Shown here piece after piece: positions 1 through 14,200 of a DNA stretch of 64,000 nt (position 1 is the stretch's first letter; every line of letters starts with the position of its first letter). Under the pieces are notes generated by a model. The model was not told the DNA's origin and searched no databases. It saw only the letters and a program-made list of their open reading frames with translations. Position numbers and translations under genes: made by a program. The DNA comes from Zerene cesonia. Its lineage: Eukaryota; Arthropoda; Insecta; Lepidoptera; Pieridae. The stretch covers positions 2,728,001 through 2,792,000 of the forward strand of contig NC_052115.1 of NCBI RefSeq assembly GCF_012273895.1, in the 5' to 3' direction.

Positions 1-68
1 AAATGGGAATTATGCCATAAACGTGTTATGGGTACATATATTATATGGCATTCTTGGTATAATCCTAC

Positions 69-235
69 TCCTACTAATATTATAATTGCGAAAGTTTGTA
101 AGGATGTGTGTGTGTTTGTTGCTCTTTCACGCAAAAACTACTTAACCATGTTGGACAATTGGAATAACATACAGACAATCTTTTATCCCGATATTTCTAC
201 GGGATACGCGGGTGAAACAGCGGGGCGCAGCTAGT
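69..235 (+). mobile_element. Helitron-like element, Lep1-type, non-autonomous
   Basis: The element begins tcctactaatattataa and runs through the core cgcaaaaactac and atcccgatatttctacggg. It ends cggggcgcagctagt, the CTAGT 3' end preceded by a short GC-rich hairpin. The same sequence recurs at 38.4, 45.1, 45.95, 47.5 and 60.9 kb. It has no terminal inverted repeats and no coding capacity. This copy lacks part of the middle (the segment after aaccg) compared with the 45.1 kb copy, so it is an internally deleted member. A 68-codon frame over it is accidental. The Helitron/Lep1 assignment rests on remembered family features, not a search. Confidence 0.8.
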
Positions 236-2360
236 TCACACTATTTTTAATTTTATCTTTTACTAAATTTAACTCCTATCTATTCTTATTTCATTATATT
301 TCAATTAATTCAAATAAACTAACTTATTACTGGCCAGTGTGATGGCCTGTATTCTTATTTGATTTAAATACCTTAGTTGAGTGCAGTAAAGTGTACTTGC
401 AGAACTTGCGATAGAGTTTGAACAATTTTTGAGTAACCAATCCTTTTAATAAGGATTCAGTCATTTGCTTACAACAGTTTCATCTAAAAATCTGAAGAAG
501 ACCTAATCTCGGCTAAGATTAAACGAAATCTCTTCAGTACTCCTGACGTGAATTATTAACAGACATCTACACTCAAACATTCAAGATTTCGCATTTACAA
601 TAAATAATTAATGATTTATTTTTGTCCTCATTAGCAAATCCAGGCTTCTATTAATGTTAAGGCAGATTTTCGTTTTTCTTATTATTCATAAATGAGCACA
701 ATGACTTTATATATTTCTGTATTTTCAGAAATAAATACAAATTACGATACAACATCCGTACCAATCAAATCAAGTTAACATACGTAATATCCGCTAATGC
801 GAAGAAGAAATCGCCTAAGTGGTTCATTTAATCACAAATATCTGCCAAATATGAAATAAATGTATATAAGACAGTATTAAAAAGCATTAGTTACTGAAAA
901 TTATTTGTTGTAGTATTTGTGATTAAATGTATATTCTTCCTCTTTTCAAATACAGATAAAACTCGATTTAGATCGTTACGTAGCATAATGTTATTTCTTT
1001 CTAAGTTTGTACAATAAAGGATTATAAATAAATAAATAAATGTTTCTTGAAAGTACTACTCGTGCTCACTTATAAAATCACTAACAACAAGCAACGAAGG
1101 AAGTAATTGCCAACTAAAGGAAAGTTTGTTATCAGTGAAGCGCAAGTGTTGGTTGAATAAACAGGTCCGATCAATTTAACGATAACTCCCTGCTTAGTAA
1201 GTCTTTACCTAACTCAACCTGTCGACACTTACTCTAATTAACCGCTCGATTTACCAGGATTGATGGGCTGACTTGTTTCAATAACCTTAGCTTCGTTTTT
1301 TATAAACTTTCGCATACCCTAAAATGACATGTTGTAAACATTAACCACTCTGTGTCTGCTAAATAGCGAATCAGTTAAAAATGTACAAGAACACTTTGAT
1401 TGTATTCTTATATGAATGAGGAACGTCTTTTTTTTCTTGCCCTCATCAGCTGTTTAAAACCAGCACCTGGTGTACAAATTCTAATTCTTCTATGTTGTGT
1501 CGTGGTTGAACATCATAATTCGCATATAAAAATAAAGTTTCTGATATTAACTGTGCTCAGTTACATAAAATTCTTTGAAATTGGAATGTTTTCAGACCGA
1601 GAAAATATAGCAGCTGTATACTGATCAATAAACTTCTCCTTTTACGGTTTTATACATGTAATCATATTTCCTAAGTATCATTAGTAGTTACCTACATCAA
1701 TGTTATAACCTAACCTTGCGTCTTGTTTAATAACGGAATGAGGTATTCCTTTAGATAAGCATATTTCGAGATTTTCAAGCCGCAGCGGAGCGAAGCTCGA
1801 TACCTTTGAATTTCAAGCCCCTGTTATCTCGAGTGATTCTTTGAATCTTTCATCTTTGTTACTCACCTTAGGAATATCCTGTGTATATATTTAAGAATAA
1901 TGTCTCAAGAGACCTTTGTTACTGGGAAATTCTATTTTAATCATGTTATCCCCGTGTCGGGAAAATTTATATCCCTAACGAGGCCTATAAATCAATACTT
2001 AAATCTTGCAAAACTATAGCCAAGTCATTGCATCTTTACAATTTGATACAATACTGTGATTTACGAGTTATTATTGCTATTATCTATCAACCACATCAAA
2101 TTCATCCCAATATGTGAAAACGATTAGAAACATACTCGAATAGGAAGCAGGTCAGGTCAGGACACCAGAACTTGCGGAAACTAAAACTTACTATGTCTTA
2201 TGAGACCTATATACTAGTATAGGCCATTTTTATAAAGTATTTATAAATGTTTAATACTAACTCCCCTATTTAACAAAAAAATAAATTATCATAATAATTG
2301 ATACACGAAAGCTGATAGTACCAATTTTGGAAGAGCTAGACGAAACAAGGATATAAAAAA
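236..2360. other. No gene recognised (AT-rich intergenic)
   Basis: I see no coding exon or RNA gene here. A tetranucleotide run of the aaataaataaat type follows an aataaa at about 1018-1042 and looks like the tail of an old LINE, but the body is not recognisable. Confidence 0.6.
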
Positions 2361-2530
2361 GTGCGAATCGGATTCCGAGAAAAAATTGGTCACCCATCCA
2401 AATAATAACATCATTTCTGAAAATTTCAACTGTCCTAATCATGTTTTATCAGACACCTGGTGACTTACAGTCGGACGGCGAAATCTTATTAATATAGTCC
2501 CGTTTTTCACTTTAGGTACGGTTCACTAAA
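2361..2530 (+). repeat. Dispersed lepidopteran repeat, copy 1 (diverged)
   Basis: The stretch shares an ordered set of motifs with 48892-49034: gaaaatttcaactgtc, a gagacaccTGGTGA-like block, and an end of the form cccgttttt...gggtacgg. Motifs such as gtcacccatccaa and acagtcggacggcgaa resemble a very abundant non-coding repeat of moth and butterfly genomes. It is diverged and carries no open frame. Confidence 0.6.
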
Positions 2531-4790
2531 AAGAAAATACATTTGAATCAGAAAAAAATACACCGTTTACGACCACTTCACTACACCCACGTATATTAAT
2601 ATACTTTAGTTCAAAAAAATCCCCATAAAGGGACATTTTTCACCATATGTGAATATGGTCATTGCATTTTAGTAAATCCCGCTGGAGAACAATACGCCCC
2701 GCTCGAATACTCCGCCATTCATCATAACTGAGAGATTAGTTTTGTTTGTTCCATTTATCTATCGCCAGTGTTAGCTTTTCGTGAATGAACTTCTAACAAT
2801 TCAGTGTTTGTTTAGCGAGGACATGAGCAATCAATTTTTTTCTGTTGTTTTCGATTTACGGTTTCGTGGCGCTGTGAGCAATTTTTTTTTAAATGCTGCG
2901 GCTGTATGGAATGCTGCGAAATCGTACAAAAAGACGTGTAATCATTGTGAAAATTATAATATATATATGGACATTTTTGGGTAGCTTTTCGACAATGAAT
3001 CCTTTTTATTTAAAACTAGAGAGGATTTTTAAGAGTTTTAGAGTATGTGCATATAGGTCTAGTGAATATAAACTACTACTACTTATCATAATAATTCTTG
3101 TTATAGACTTGCTCGCAATTTATTTGTCAATATTTGCTGGTCGATTGGTAATACAATTTAGGTAATACCATTACATACAATTGGTAATACATACAACTTG
3201 CTTTGTATGGTTGAACTTCTATGTCATTGTATGCCACCAAAACATTGCATTTTTATGGAAATGTCATTTAATAATATTATCAGCCCATGATAAAAGAATT
3301 AAAAACAAAGAAAAGTGTAGACCGTATAGCCTTCTTTTGATTAATGATTGAATGGAAGTTTATGCTTAGGGAGCAGGAAAAAGAATGATCAAATTCTTCC
3401 GCTTTCCGAATCAGTGGTACATAAACTGTTTTATGCTATGACGGTTCAAAGTGCCTATGAAATCCATTTGAGTAAAGAAATATTGATTTCAATCGCTTGG
3501 AATAAATATATAACAGATATATTACATAAAATATGATAATAAAACCAAATATTTACAATACGAATGCAGTTACGAGTACTAACTCAAACGATGCAACAAG
3601 AAGTTTCTAGAAACGAGTCGTTAGCTTTAAATCATTCATTCAAACCATATGCTGAACAGCTCTGACACTGCGGTATGTGTCCATTGAAACTGTGATAAAT
3701 GGCGGGAACACCTCCAAAAATTACACGAGCTCGTATTTTTTACTCAGTGCAAAAACGGTCGCTGCATTTTGGTTATTTCTTCGTTTCAGCCATTGTCTTC
3801 TATTTTTGTAAATGGTGAAGTGCAAAGTTGCATTTGAATGTATTTTTATTACGTAGTTTTAACTACGTGATTCTGAACACTTCTACCAATGGATTCAATA
3901 AATTGTTTGGTCTGCTTAAAAAAATACACATAATAATAAATCGTTTTTTTAAATTATCTATTTCGATAAATGTGTTACTGTAAAAGCCCATTTTATAACA
4001 AAATCTAGGTTTTACTAGGTATATCCTAAGATTAAAATTTCAGGAGAGTAAATGCTAAATACAATGTATGCACTGTTTTATAAAGATATTACCTTATATT
4101 GTCTGAGAAAAATAAACGTTGTAAGCTTTTCAAAAACACGTACACCCGCGCCATGCATCAATTAAAATTAATACAACCATATTTTAATTCCAGGCTTAAA
4201 CTTCAACGCTGCACATTTTTGCGGTGTGAAATTTCGCAGTATAAAGGGAGAATAATATCTCAATACATTTTCATGTAACGTATATATGATTAAAGCTTTC
4301 ATTTTGCACTCTTTGTAAGCCTTGTAGATTCTTATGTATTGAGGAAATGTCAAATTATATTTAATTGATACTAAGCAAATCGATTCACTAATTTAGGCGC
4401 GAAGAAGAGATGGACAGTTACTTTACATTTATAATATTTTTTAATTTTAAGTCATGTATCATTTAATTTCGAATTGGGCATCTTCTGGTGTACGTAATGT
4501 ATAAGAAATAAGGGATTTGGTGTCTTTTTCTTTTTGGTTGAATGTGAATATTGTAACACCTAAAATTATTATTAACAAAGAATAAACGTTTTATACTTAG
4601 CTATTATTAAATCTGCTCTGTAAAGGTTCAGCATTAAATTGTGATTAAACGCAGTGTCTAAAGTAGATGTGCCGTTCCCAGCTACCAATGCAATAATTAT
4701 TTTAATTAGGATATATTGAAGTGTCCCGCTTGCGTATGGTAATATCACATTTGGTACCATAGCGAACTAATGAATCCTCCTCAATCTAAC
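2531..4790. other. No gene recognised (AT-rich intergenic)
   Basis: No supported exon. The open frames present are short, low-complexity and lack coding character. Confidence 0.6.
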
Positions 4791-4799
4791 CTCAAAGAG

Positions 4800-5085
4800 A
4801 TGTTAGTGTTTAGTTCTGGGGAGTGTAAACTCTCAACTAGAGGGCCCTAGAGAGGAGCGCGCTGTGTCAAGTACTAAGCTCGTAACATGGATACCTTTGA
4901 CCTCCGGATAAGTGGAACCGTGCTGTACGCAGTGGCGTCGTCTAAAGAATTTCGGCAGCAGGGGAATTGCATGTTTGTGGATCAGTGGGGCATGAAATGT
5001 AAGCTGGGCAATGTTATAAAAACATATGGGTGTATTTGTTGTTTTATCGTAACTTTTCATACGGCAGTTGCATCTGTGAATATTT
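4800..5085. repeat. GC-elevated island, probable mobile-element relic
   Basis: Base composition rises sharply against the flanks, and both strands are open for about 66-75 codons (plus 4887-5087, minus 4833-5060). It is directly followed at 5102 by a reversed CTAGT Helitron end. The protein in neither frame is recognisable. I infer a decayed transposable-element fragment rather than a host gene. Confidence 0.35.
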
Positions 5086-5101
5086 AGAATACTTTTAAAT
5101 T

Positions 5102-5160
5102 ACTAGCTTTAAGTCCGCGACTTCGCTTGGTCGAATTTATATATATAGTATATTTAATGT
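5102..5160 (-). mobile_element. Helitron-like 3' end fragment (minus orientation)
   Basis: Read on the minus strand the segment ends gcggacttaaagctagt, with gcgaagtcgcg just before it. This is the hairpin-plus-CTAGT ending seen in the other Helitron-like elements here. The 5' boundary cannot be placed. Confidence 0.5.
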
Positions 5161-6980
5161 ATCAAAATGGTCTACATACTCTTTAATTAAACATATATAT
5201 AGAATAATCGATATGAAATTAGTAACACGCTTCTTTGATCACTATTTGTAGAAATAATTGTCAATTACTTCCTGCGAATTATGTTAAAGAAAAGTTTTAA
5301 AGCCGTATAAAACGCTTCCTTTAATACCAAAACATAAATATTTCATTTTTAAATCAAAGTTTGCAATATATGCTCATAAAATATTTAAAAAACAAATGCA
5401 GATATTATCTTGTTCCACACAGAAGCCGAAAACAAAGAAGGCTCTCGCACCTCTACCCCGTGCCTCTGTTTATTGGCAATTCGCCGTATTGCCTTATGCC
5501 GCAGACGGCACGTATCGTAAGTATTGTGTGGCGGTAGTTATTGCGCCAGCGGCTGGGAGCCGGATAAATTCCAACAATAAGTATTTACCCATCTATAAGG
5601 CAGAGGATATTCACTGTGGAGGATATGTTTCTAGTGTATATCACTATTTAATTCACATAAAGCATGAAGTCATAGAGAATTTGTGAATAGACCAATTTTT
5701 TATTTAATTCGTATTATATTCTCAACTCCGTCCAAATAAATACTTTAAATTTGAAAAAATATTATTTTATTTAATAGATTAACACCATATCCACATCAAT
5801 ACATGCTTACTCTTTAAAAGAACATATTTATTTTTAAAAATACTATATCTGTTAATTGACACCTGAACGTGTATACCATAACTTTGTCTATATGCTTTTG
5901 AAATAATTTAAGAAATAATAAAGTTCTGTAATTTCCCGCGCACACAAAACAAATTGCCCGTAGATGCCCGTATAAATATTTATTCTACTAATCCTGCTTC
6001 AGGTCAGCGCAAATGCGCCGCGCAACTAAGCTAAATACTAATCTCTGTTTGACATGCACTCACAAGATCGCCGGATTACTTGCAAAGACTAGCAAATCGT
6101 TTTCCGATATGCTTAGAAAATGTCCATTCATTTTAATAATCCGTTTAAAGCGACCGTCTACGCATTTAATCATGGATTTGTGTAGACCATCTGTGGTAAG
6201 GGATATTTTTGGATTACGAATTTTCGAAGACTGGCGGTTTTTAAATTTCACGCTCGCTGCACACAATAAGGTGAAGAAGATTAAGAGAATTATAAAAATC
6301 TTACGCCAAGGATCACATTAAAATAGCAGCTGTTTTGATAGCGAATATTTTTTGTTTTTATTCTAAAAACATCATGTTTTCACTCGGCTGCATAACTTCA
6401 CGTCACACGAAATGCGGTCCACAAAAATCCGTGTATCTTATTTACCTTCTTCGAGTTTGTTTTTATCAATAACAAATTCCAATCTGATCAATTATTAAGT
6501 CAGAAACAAACATGATTTCACGTTATAATATATATCAGTATGAATATCGCTTTTCTTGCGCCGCATGTTGTAATCCAAAATAAATGTAACTTATAATCCT
6601 TTTAATTTAAAGCCCTCATACATTATGTCTATAGTATTTTTGAAACGATATTCTTACAGACAAATAGTCATAACTAACAAGTTCCTATTCTGATCACATC
6701 CTTCCGCATCGTAAGAAGAAAGATCCTAATCGATTTCATCTAAAATACTAAGCCAGTAGTATCAGTGACCCAATCAGGAACATCTAAATAATTTACGAGT
6801 AAATAAGATATTCTAGGGCAAGGGATAAAATATAGAGATTACACGTGGAAAGTGGGTGAAGGTATAATTTTCCATGGGCTGTGTAACAACGGGGCCGACC
6901 CATTACTCTAGATATTTACTATTGAATTTTGGAGAAAATGTAGGTAAAATGGTGAGAAGGAAAAATATAGAATCTTATAG
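5161..6980. other. No gene recognised; two short open frames only
   Basis: Open frames of 96 and 102 codons occur at 5396-5686 and 6013-6321 on the plus strand. Neither has a recognisable domain, a signal peptide or credible splice partners, and the second is mirrored by a 68-codon frame on the minus strand. I do not call them genes. Confidence 0.5.
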
Positions 6981-7133
6981 TCTATATATATAAAAATGAA
7001 TCCCTATTTCCCTTGGTCACGGCATCAAGCGTTAACGGATGGACCGATTTCAAAAATTATTTCATTATCAGAAAGCTGCAATTACACTTAGTGACTATAT
7101 ACACCACGGGTAAAAACGGGGCGAACAGCTAGT
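6981..7133 (+). mobile_element. Helitron-like element, second subfamily
   Basis: The segment begins tctatatatataaaaatgaa, continues through cacggcatcaagcgttaacgg and accgatttcaaaaat, and ends cggggcgaacagctagt. Organisation (TC start, CTAGT end, GC-rich sub-terminal block, no TIRs) matches Helitron-like elements, but the internal sequence differs from the Lep1-type copies. It is non-coding. Confidence 0.65.
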
Positions 7134-10100
7134 TATAAAATAAAAATTAAATAATCGAGACAATGTTGAGAGGGAAAACTTTTTTTGCTATTAAATTGCT
7201 TCAAAAAATATAGTTAAGGCCCAGGTACTTCAATTTAATATTTTAACTGCTAAATGCTCGTATAAAACCGCGTTAGCACGGACCAACACCGCAAACGACG
7301 CCTAAATAAACAAGATAAGTATAATGACAAGAGCCACACCACATAACTACATTTGTTTTATTTTCTGGGCCTCGAAGAAAAGCTTTCCTAAAGCCCTCAA
7401 CTCTCCCTGCATTGGAATTATGCGCATGAAGGACATGAAATTATTTTTTTAAACACTAGTGAGTCCGCAATATAATTTTATAAGCAAATAAATCTATTAA
7501 AGTCCTTGCCAAATTAAAAATGGTACACTGGTTTACACTTAAATACCCTTTGCTCAATACGTTGAAAGCCAATGATGGATTATATGAATACTGATGGACC
7601 CTGGACCTTGAGAAATAAATTCTTAACCAATTTTAAATCTTAATTATGCGCATCCCAAAAGGGACGAGTAAAAATCCTTCATGACAATTTAAAAATTAGC
7701 TAGCATAAGTAGCGCTTTAGGAGTACTTTTAACTTCAATATTCTTTAATGTGGTTAAAATTATATTTGTTGTGACTATCTGAACCCACACCTACAAGTGC
7801 GAGTTGCATAGTTTAACAGTAAAGTATACCATAAAATGCATATATTGTGGGATAATATACCAAAGGTTAGGCCTTTAAACCCATAAATGAAATTTAGACT
7901 TGACAACTTCTTAACGTTCTTAAAGCTTTGGCCGCCAAAATCTCACGTGCAAAGACGTTTCACCCACTCCGACACTTAACACGCTTATAATTTGTAAAAC
8001 ACATCTCAAACATTTCTCAATGACGTCTTAAAACGTTCCCGAAAAAATAGCAAACACAAGTGCCCGCATTCTGCTATTTTGCATTCAAAATTAACATCAA
8101 ATTGAATTTTAAAGCGGATTTAACTAATTTGCTCGAACCGAGCATTCTAAAGTGGAAAAACAACATTACGTTTTGCTTTTAGCTTTAAACTCCGTGTAAA
8201 TTGGGGTATTATTTTTACTAAGCTCACGATAACTCAAAGATTGACCGCCTTTGCTGGAGACATACGTCTTCCTACAGTATATTTTCTTTATTACTTTACG
8301 GGCGTCGCACCCTTTGTTTTTATGTCATTTTAGTTGGCGTTTATGCGACCTCAACAATCTTATGACTGCGAAAATATTCATCTTTTAGCTCATAAGCAGC
8401 GAAGAATATTGTACTCAATTTCGTTATGAATATAAAATGGTTGGTTTTAGCATACATTGTGAACACATTTTAAAAATACATTTTTTATGTATTACAAAGT
8501 GTAAATTTGTTGCAGTAATGCTGGTTAATTTCCGTACATGTAATTTATTGTCTACTGCAATGCGAATCCAACAATTTATTGCAATTTTTCGTAAATATCT
8601 AATGCTACCCATCGATTACCTCCAAATTCTAATATAAAATTATGCTCATTGATATAATAATGTATGCGATAGGTAACACACAACATAAAAGTTTTATTTA
8701 AAGCTTGAAAATTACGATTGTAGTCAAATAAAAATCGACTCAATTAAAGTTTTTTTTTTAATATGACATTACATCCTAATTGTAAACATAACACATTATG
8801 TTTATTTTTTTTTTTTCTTTTTAGAAAATGAGAAAAAAGAATTAACTTACAGCATGCTGCTCTCAGAAAAAAATTAAATTGCATTTAGAAATATTAATAT
8901 GCACCAACCACAACAATTACTTCGTCCTTGTATATCTCGTCTCCCTAAACGATTAGGTACATAACAATCATTCCAATATCATTATCAACATTAGGAATGT
9001 CAATTATACTACAGTACATTAAACCCTTCTTCATTAGAACCGCATATAACTCACACAAATAAATATTAAATATTTGACCCTGATTACCGAATAACCATAA
9101 ATATCCTCTGAATAACTTAAGCAGGCTTTGAAAGGTCGAATATCTCTTTGTTCTTACGAATTGTCCAAAAAATAATGCCTCGATCCTCATCTAACATTTT
9201 GGCTAAAGAGTACTGTCATTTTGAATAAATTACGACGTTAAACAGCAAACAATGGAGGGTAAAATTAAAATGTAATCACCCAGGTGGGCTCTCCATGCAT
9301 TTATAAAGAGGGACCGAGCTAATTTGGCAAACCACGCTCGCTGTAATTGTATAAGACTCTGTAAGACTTCGCTTTAAATAAATCTATCTTGACAACGCGT
9401 TAACGTTTCTGAATTCCGGGAAAAATCTGTTGTCATTTAGGGGAAATGATTCAGCGGTTTTTCACATAAAATATACGTTATATTTTATGTGAATATACGC
9501 TAATAGTTTATGAAGTAATATCAATAGGATTTGTAAGAAACTTTACTAAGATACATTAGCGTTTAAAACATATTGAAGAAACCGGAAAAGTGAAAATGGG
9601 TGGCGCAAAGTCAGGCGTCGCTACTGAACTGTGAGGGACACGGGTTCCTTTATCGTCATGATCAACATTTTTCCAATATTTATACCGAGCATTTTAATGC
9701 TAAAACAAATAAAATACGCAATGTTCTCTACGTAAAATCTAATTTACAAGGGCAAATAAGTCTAAACATGCATTATATTTGAATTTATTATTTAATTTGG
9801 GCACTCAAAAAAACTTATCATAAACATTTTTAGAAATTTCAATTTATAAAACATGAATGAAATTAAAAGTATGAGTGAAATTTGGTCAAAAGAAACTATG
9901 AATAAACCCATTCATTTTTACATTTATTTGAATGAATGCGCTCGCTAACATTTAAAACTTAATTAACTTACTGCCTTAACTCATAAATTGTACTACCTCA
10001 ATCGTCATATATTTATAGTCTAAATTTCTTCTTTATTTTCAAAAGAGACGTTGAGTATAATATAAAGTTCATATGTTTGAGCCAAACCATTCGTGTTCTG

Positions 10101-10226
10101 GACATTTCTTTTAAAGTTTAACCCTAACGCAAGTCTTGCTTTGTGTTCAGTTCAGTGCTTATAAGAATAGAAGAGGTCAACTTCCAGCTTTCTACCTGTT
10201 TACGTGTTACTGAGAATATATGTTAT
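7134..10226. other. No gene recognised (AT-rich intergenic)
   Basis: No coding exon or RNA gene is supported. Poly-T runs lie at about 8750 and 8806-8822. The one structural feature is the inverted repeat at 9461-9493. Confidence 0.6.
9461..9493. repeat. Near-perfect palindrome, 15-bp arms, 3-nt centre
   Basis: Arms at 9461-9475 and 9479-9493 are perfect reverse complements (ttcacataaaatata / tatattttatgtgaa) around cgt. The transcript would fold as a simple hairpin. It could be a small MITE remnant or a cruciform-prone site. Confidence 0.85.
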
Positions 10227-10440
10227 ACATGTTTAACCGACTTAGAAAAGGAGGTGGTTTTGTATTGCGACACTATTTCTTTGCTTTTTTTGGATTTAGT
10301 ACCTTAGAAATTTCCATTGACCTGACTGACTGAACAGATTCTGAAGATTCTGATAATACTTTTTATGTGAGTTCTGGTGCCTCTGGAGTGATCCCAATTC
10401 AATTTGGTCTAGTTCGGACCATGGATGATAGAATTTTTTG
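10227..10440 (+). repeat. Dispersed repeat fragment
   Basis: The motifs accgacttagaaaaggagg, tggtgcctctggagtgatc and cccaattcaatttggtctag are of a type repeated in lepidopteran genomes. The last motif recurs, diverged, at about 60485-60512 inside a sorting-nexin intron (cccaatttaaatttggtcta). There is no coding capacity. The family is not named with confidence. Confidence 0.4.
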
Positions 10441-11139
10441 TTAAAATAATAATTCAATACCCCCCTCTTTTTATTATCTAATTTAACAAGTAAAATATGT
10501 AAATAGAAAGGTAAATGTCAAATTTTTCTGCTAATTTATCCAATATAAAAGGTGTATTAGAACTTTTCCAAAAGAACACGCAGCGGGCAACACCAAACAA
10601 ATTGCAGAGTACAAATAATGCACCTTCAAAATGGTCGGTTGTGTAATTGTGGAGTCGATTGCGTTGTTGTCGGTTGGAGTTGCTACATAAAGCTTTATAG
10701 CTCAGTGTTTAGCAAATCACGAAGCCGAATGCCCTCTAAATTGACTTTAATTATCTAAATTGTTTTGAAACCTGTTGTTTTACGTTTACATTGCTTGTTA
10801 ACTTGGGTGAGTGTTTTATATAAACGCCGCAAGCCCGCAATGGTTATGCGCTGAAACACTGTTGTTGTTTCAAAAGCTATGTTCATTTGGATAATAGTAG
10901 AATGTGAAAGAAACAGCATTCATATTATTTATAAGTACCTTATCTAGTTCCTACTATGAATGTGCTTTGAAGTAATTAAGTATTAACTTAGACTTTTTTC
11001 GCTTAGTAAGTCTCTATTATATTCCAAAGCTGTAGCAATAGGAACCACTCTAAAATACGTACTAGAAATCGACCCACTACATCTTAGAATAAATGGGGAT
11101 AAGTGTTATCTCAAACAAAAAAGAGCGTAACATCTGTAA

Positions 11140-11235
11140 TCGACTTTACGCCTCTACAAATGTTCATGGGCGGTGGTAGCAGTTACCATCGGTCGTCCCA
11201 CCAGTTCCATTGCCGACTGTGACATAAAAAAAGGA
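11140..11235 (+). repeat. LINE-type 3'-tail fragment
   Basis: The block gttcatgggcggtggtagca, gttaccatcggtcg and a terminal gacataaaaaaagg matches, in the same order, the 3' part of the copy ending at 50908. Ending in an A-run fits a non-LTR retrotransposon tail. It is strongly 5'-truncated. Confidence 0.55.
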
Positions 11236-14200
11236 AAATAATAAAAAAATTAATGCAAAAACGTAATAATTTCTAATACTATGGGAATAAAATGCGGGGC
11301 GATATGCTAAAACCATTAGAAAAGCTGTCATAAAAATCAAGTTGAAATAAGTTGAACCACATAATATACTGAACGTTTGAACCTGATTCTATTGTACTTT
11401 TTAATAACAGAATACGAGTTTAGAGAGTTATAGTCGCGATATCCAAGTGAATATATTATATTTCTAACTATAATATAATTAAGATCCAAAAAACACTAAT
11501 AGATACGGCACTTTAGACCATACGATCTAAATACGTAATACATTCTCTCAAAAAATATATTAATTAACATTTAATACATAGTTAAATAGATATACAAATT
11601 GTATTCTATAAAAAAAAAAATAAAAAATGCAATAATCAACAATTAGAGCTGTTTTATTCAAAAATGAGTAAAAGCGAGGAATTTACAAAACATTGCTATT
11701 TATTATAACTTGTTGACAGTCCTTTTTTGTAACAGGCTCTGGCGTTTTATTCAAGCTGTATTTAAATTAAATTACAGATGTAAAATGTCACTAGAGACAT
11801 TCACGCGAGGAACGTAATTATCATTTTATTATACCACAATTACACCGCATATTAACTTCCCGGTGATTCTTTACCATCCATTTATAACGTATAATTATAT
11901 CATTAAAGCAAATTTAAATCTATTTGCCTCACTTTGGCCTCCCGTTTCAGCAATTATCATTACTCATCTTGCTGTAATCACTTACAAAGCCCGGCGATTC
12001 AGGAATTTTATGGTAGTCGGATTAATAGAAATATATTGAAGCTGTAATCAAAGGAAAAGTATCAATTAAATCCGTTTTAACCATGTTTTATTCTATGTTT
12101 TTAAATTATTAATTTATATCATATATTGATTCTTTCTTATTCTGTGTTAAGTAAATTTTAAGTAAATGAATAATAAATCTTGTTTAAAGTGTTTAAGCAA
12201 TTTTTTATAATATTCGTAAACCATAATTGCAACTATCTGTAACGAACTCAGAATATTAAAGAAACAATTTGCCTACAATATTGATTTCCAGGATAACCAT
12301 TATATTCCCATATTGTAGAAAAAAAAAAAACAAGTTTCATTTGTCCCCATGTATAAAAATAACTAATCTGTGGCAAAAAGGACTCCCGTCAGAAAATCAA
12401 GAACCATAAAATAAAAAAATTTATTATAGGCACTGATTTACAGAGGAGAACTCGTGATTGTACAGACACAATGACTGAGCTATACTTAAATACTAAATAG
12501 AGAGTGCATGTATATAAACATGACATAATATGAGTCTTTTTATGGCTGTAATAGGAATATATACCTACCTTTATATGATTTTGAATACATACAGTATATG
12601 AAAATTAAATATCATAAATGAACGATAAGAGTGCCCAAAATTATCAATGCCGCAAATATGTGGCTACAAGCCGAAATTCTATGATAAAATTATTATACCT
12701 TACAAACGTCGTGATACACAATAACCTAAAATCCAACAATGAAACCACTCTTAGAAAATAAGTTAAAAATAACAATTGACCTTATAAATATTGAAAAGAT
12801 TAACTCGCTCATAAACAGGCTCTGAAAGTGTATTCATCGGTTCAAAAACAGTTTAAATGAACAATTATGATGCTGAATCACGCTCTATTTGGGAGAGTTC
12901 CGTTGAGCCCCGTAACACTCCGTTATCTTGCTTTGTTTGGCTCAGATAGACACTGGTATTGTGTAAATTTCTAATAATCACGTAAACCGATATTTCGCAA
13001 CAACAAAGAGGCAATTTGCTGAAGGGTTTCAGTCACAGTCACAGGGGTGTTTTCCAATATTTCATGCTTAATAGAATGTTTTATTTACGCCTAACAAAAT
13101 TATATTCTTGTTAGACTATTTTCACTTTTTTGCGCTTAATAATATTATAAAATAAGATGAATCGACTACTGGATATTGTGTGTCGACTATTGGTTATACA
13201 TACTGAAAGTTGTGTTAAATAATCTCGCAATATTGTATGCAGAAATCATAAATATTCGACAAAAAGCTCACAGATATTTTTAACAATAAAAATTCCAAAA
13301 AGACCAGTATAACACGACACGTAGAATGGATGTCAATTTTAATTATTTTCAATTCAGTCGACGACATAAGTCTCTAACGATATTCAGAAGTACTCAGGAT
13401 ATCTACCTATTGCCCACGATATTAATAAAAGCAATGCAACGTTTAAAATCTCTCTACGGCATTGCAGCAGTGTAAAAAATTAAACGTGAAATCTAACATT
13501 TAATTTCAAGATGTTGACTGAGTCTGACGCAGTTCTGTCTATGAATGCACGTCCATAATTACGGAGGTACATTTAGTTTCAACGTTTTCTCTCTACTTAG
13601 GCTTTAGCTTTTTACTTCAACTACGAAAGGGTCCTTAGTTACACGGCAAAAAGATACAAAAGGGCTTGACTGAATGACCTATTTCTTTGGATAGTTGAAT
13701 CACCGCAAGTTAGGGCTTTAACTTGAACATAAAACGGGATATTATAATCAGTTAATCGTCTCAAAGACTGATTTCATTGTTACATATTTAAACTAATATA
13801 CAATTTATTACAGCAAAATAACCTTATTTTTAATGTAATTGCTTTTAGCATTCCGTTCCACAAGGAACCTATCCTTATATATGTCCGGTCTAGTCGAAAT
13901 AAAAGCTGTCGGTACTAGGCAGCTGTTTTAGGACACTACCTCAACATGTTAAGTAGGGACAATGTTTTTTTGTCATCTTCCACATTTTTTTGGATCTGGT
14001 AATGTGTAGATTGAATTTGAATTCTAATATCACGACGAGACAGATCTTTATTTAACTGCAATTGAATATATATTAAGAGTAAATAGTAAGAGTAGAGTGG
14101 TGTACTCCTAAAATGTTTACCTTGATTACAACGTATCGTAAAAATGACGGTACCAATTCCTTTAAGTTTCTTATGGAGTAAAAATTAAGAAAATTCGAAA

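Noticed and set aside
960..1042. LINE 3' end with (aaat)n tail
   Set aside because: An aataaa and an aaataaataaat run are suggestive, but no upstream element sequence can be recognised.
6013..6321. 102-codon plus-strand frame as a gene
   Set aside because: No recognisable family. The composition changes little from the flanks, and the minus strand is also open.
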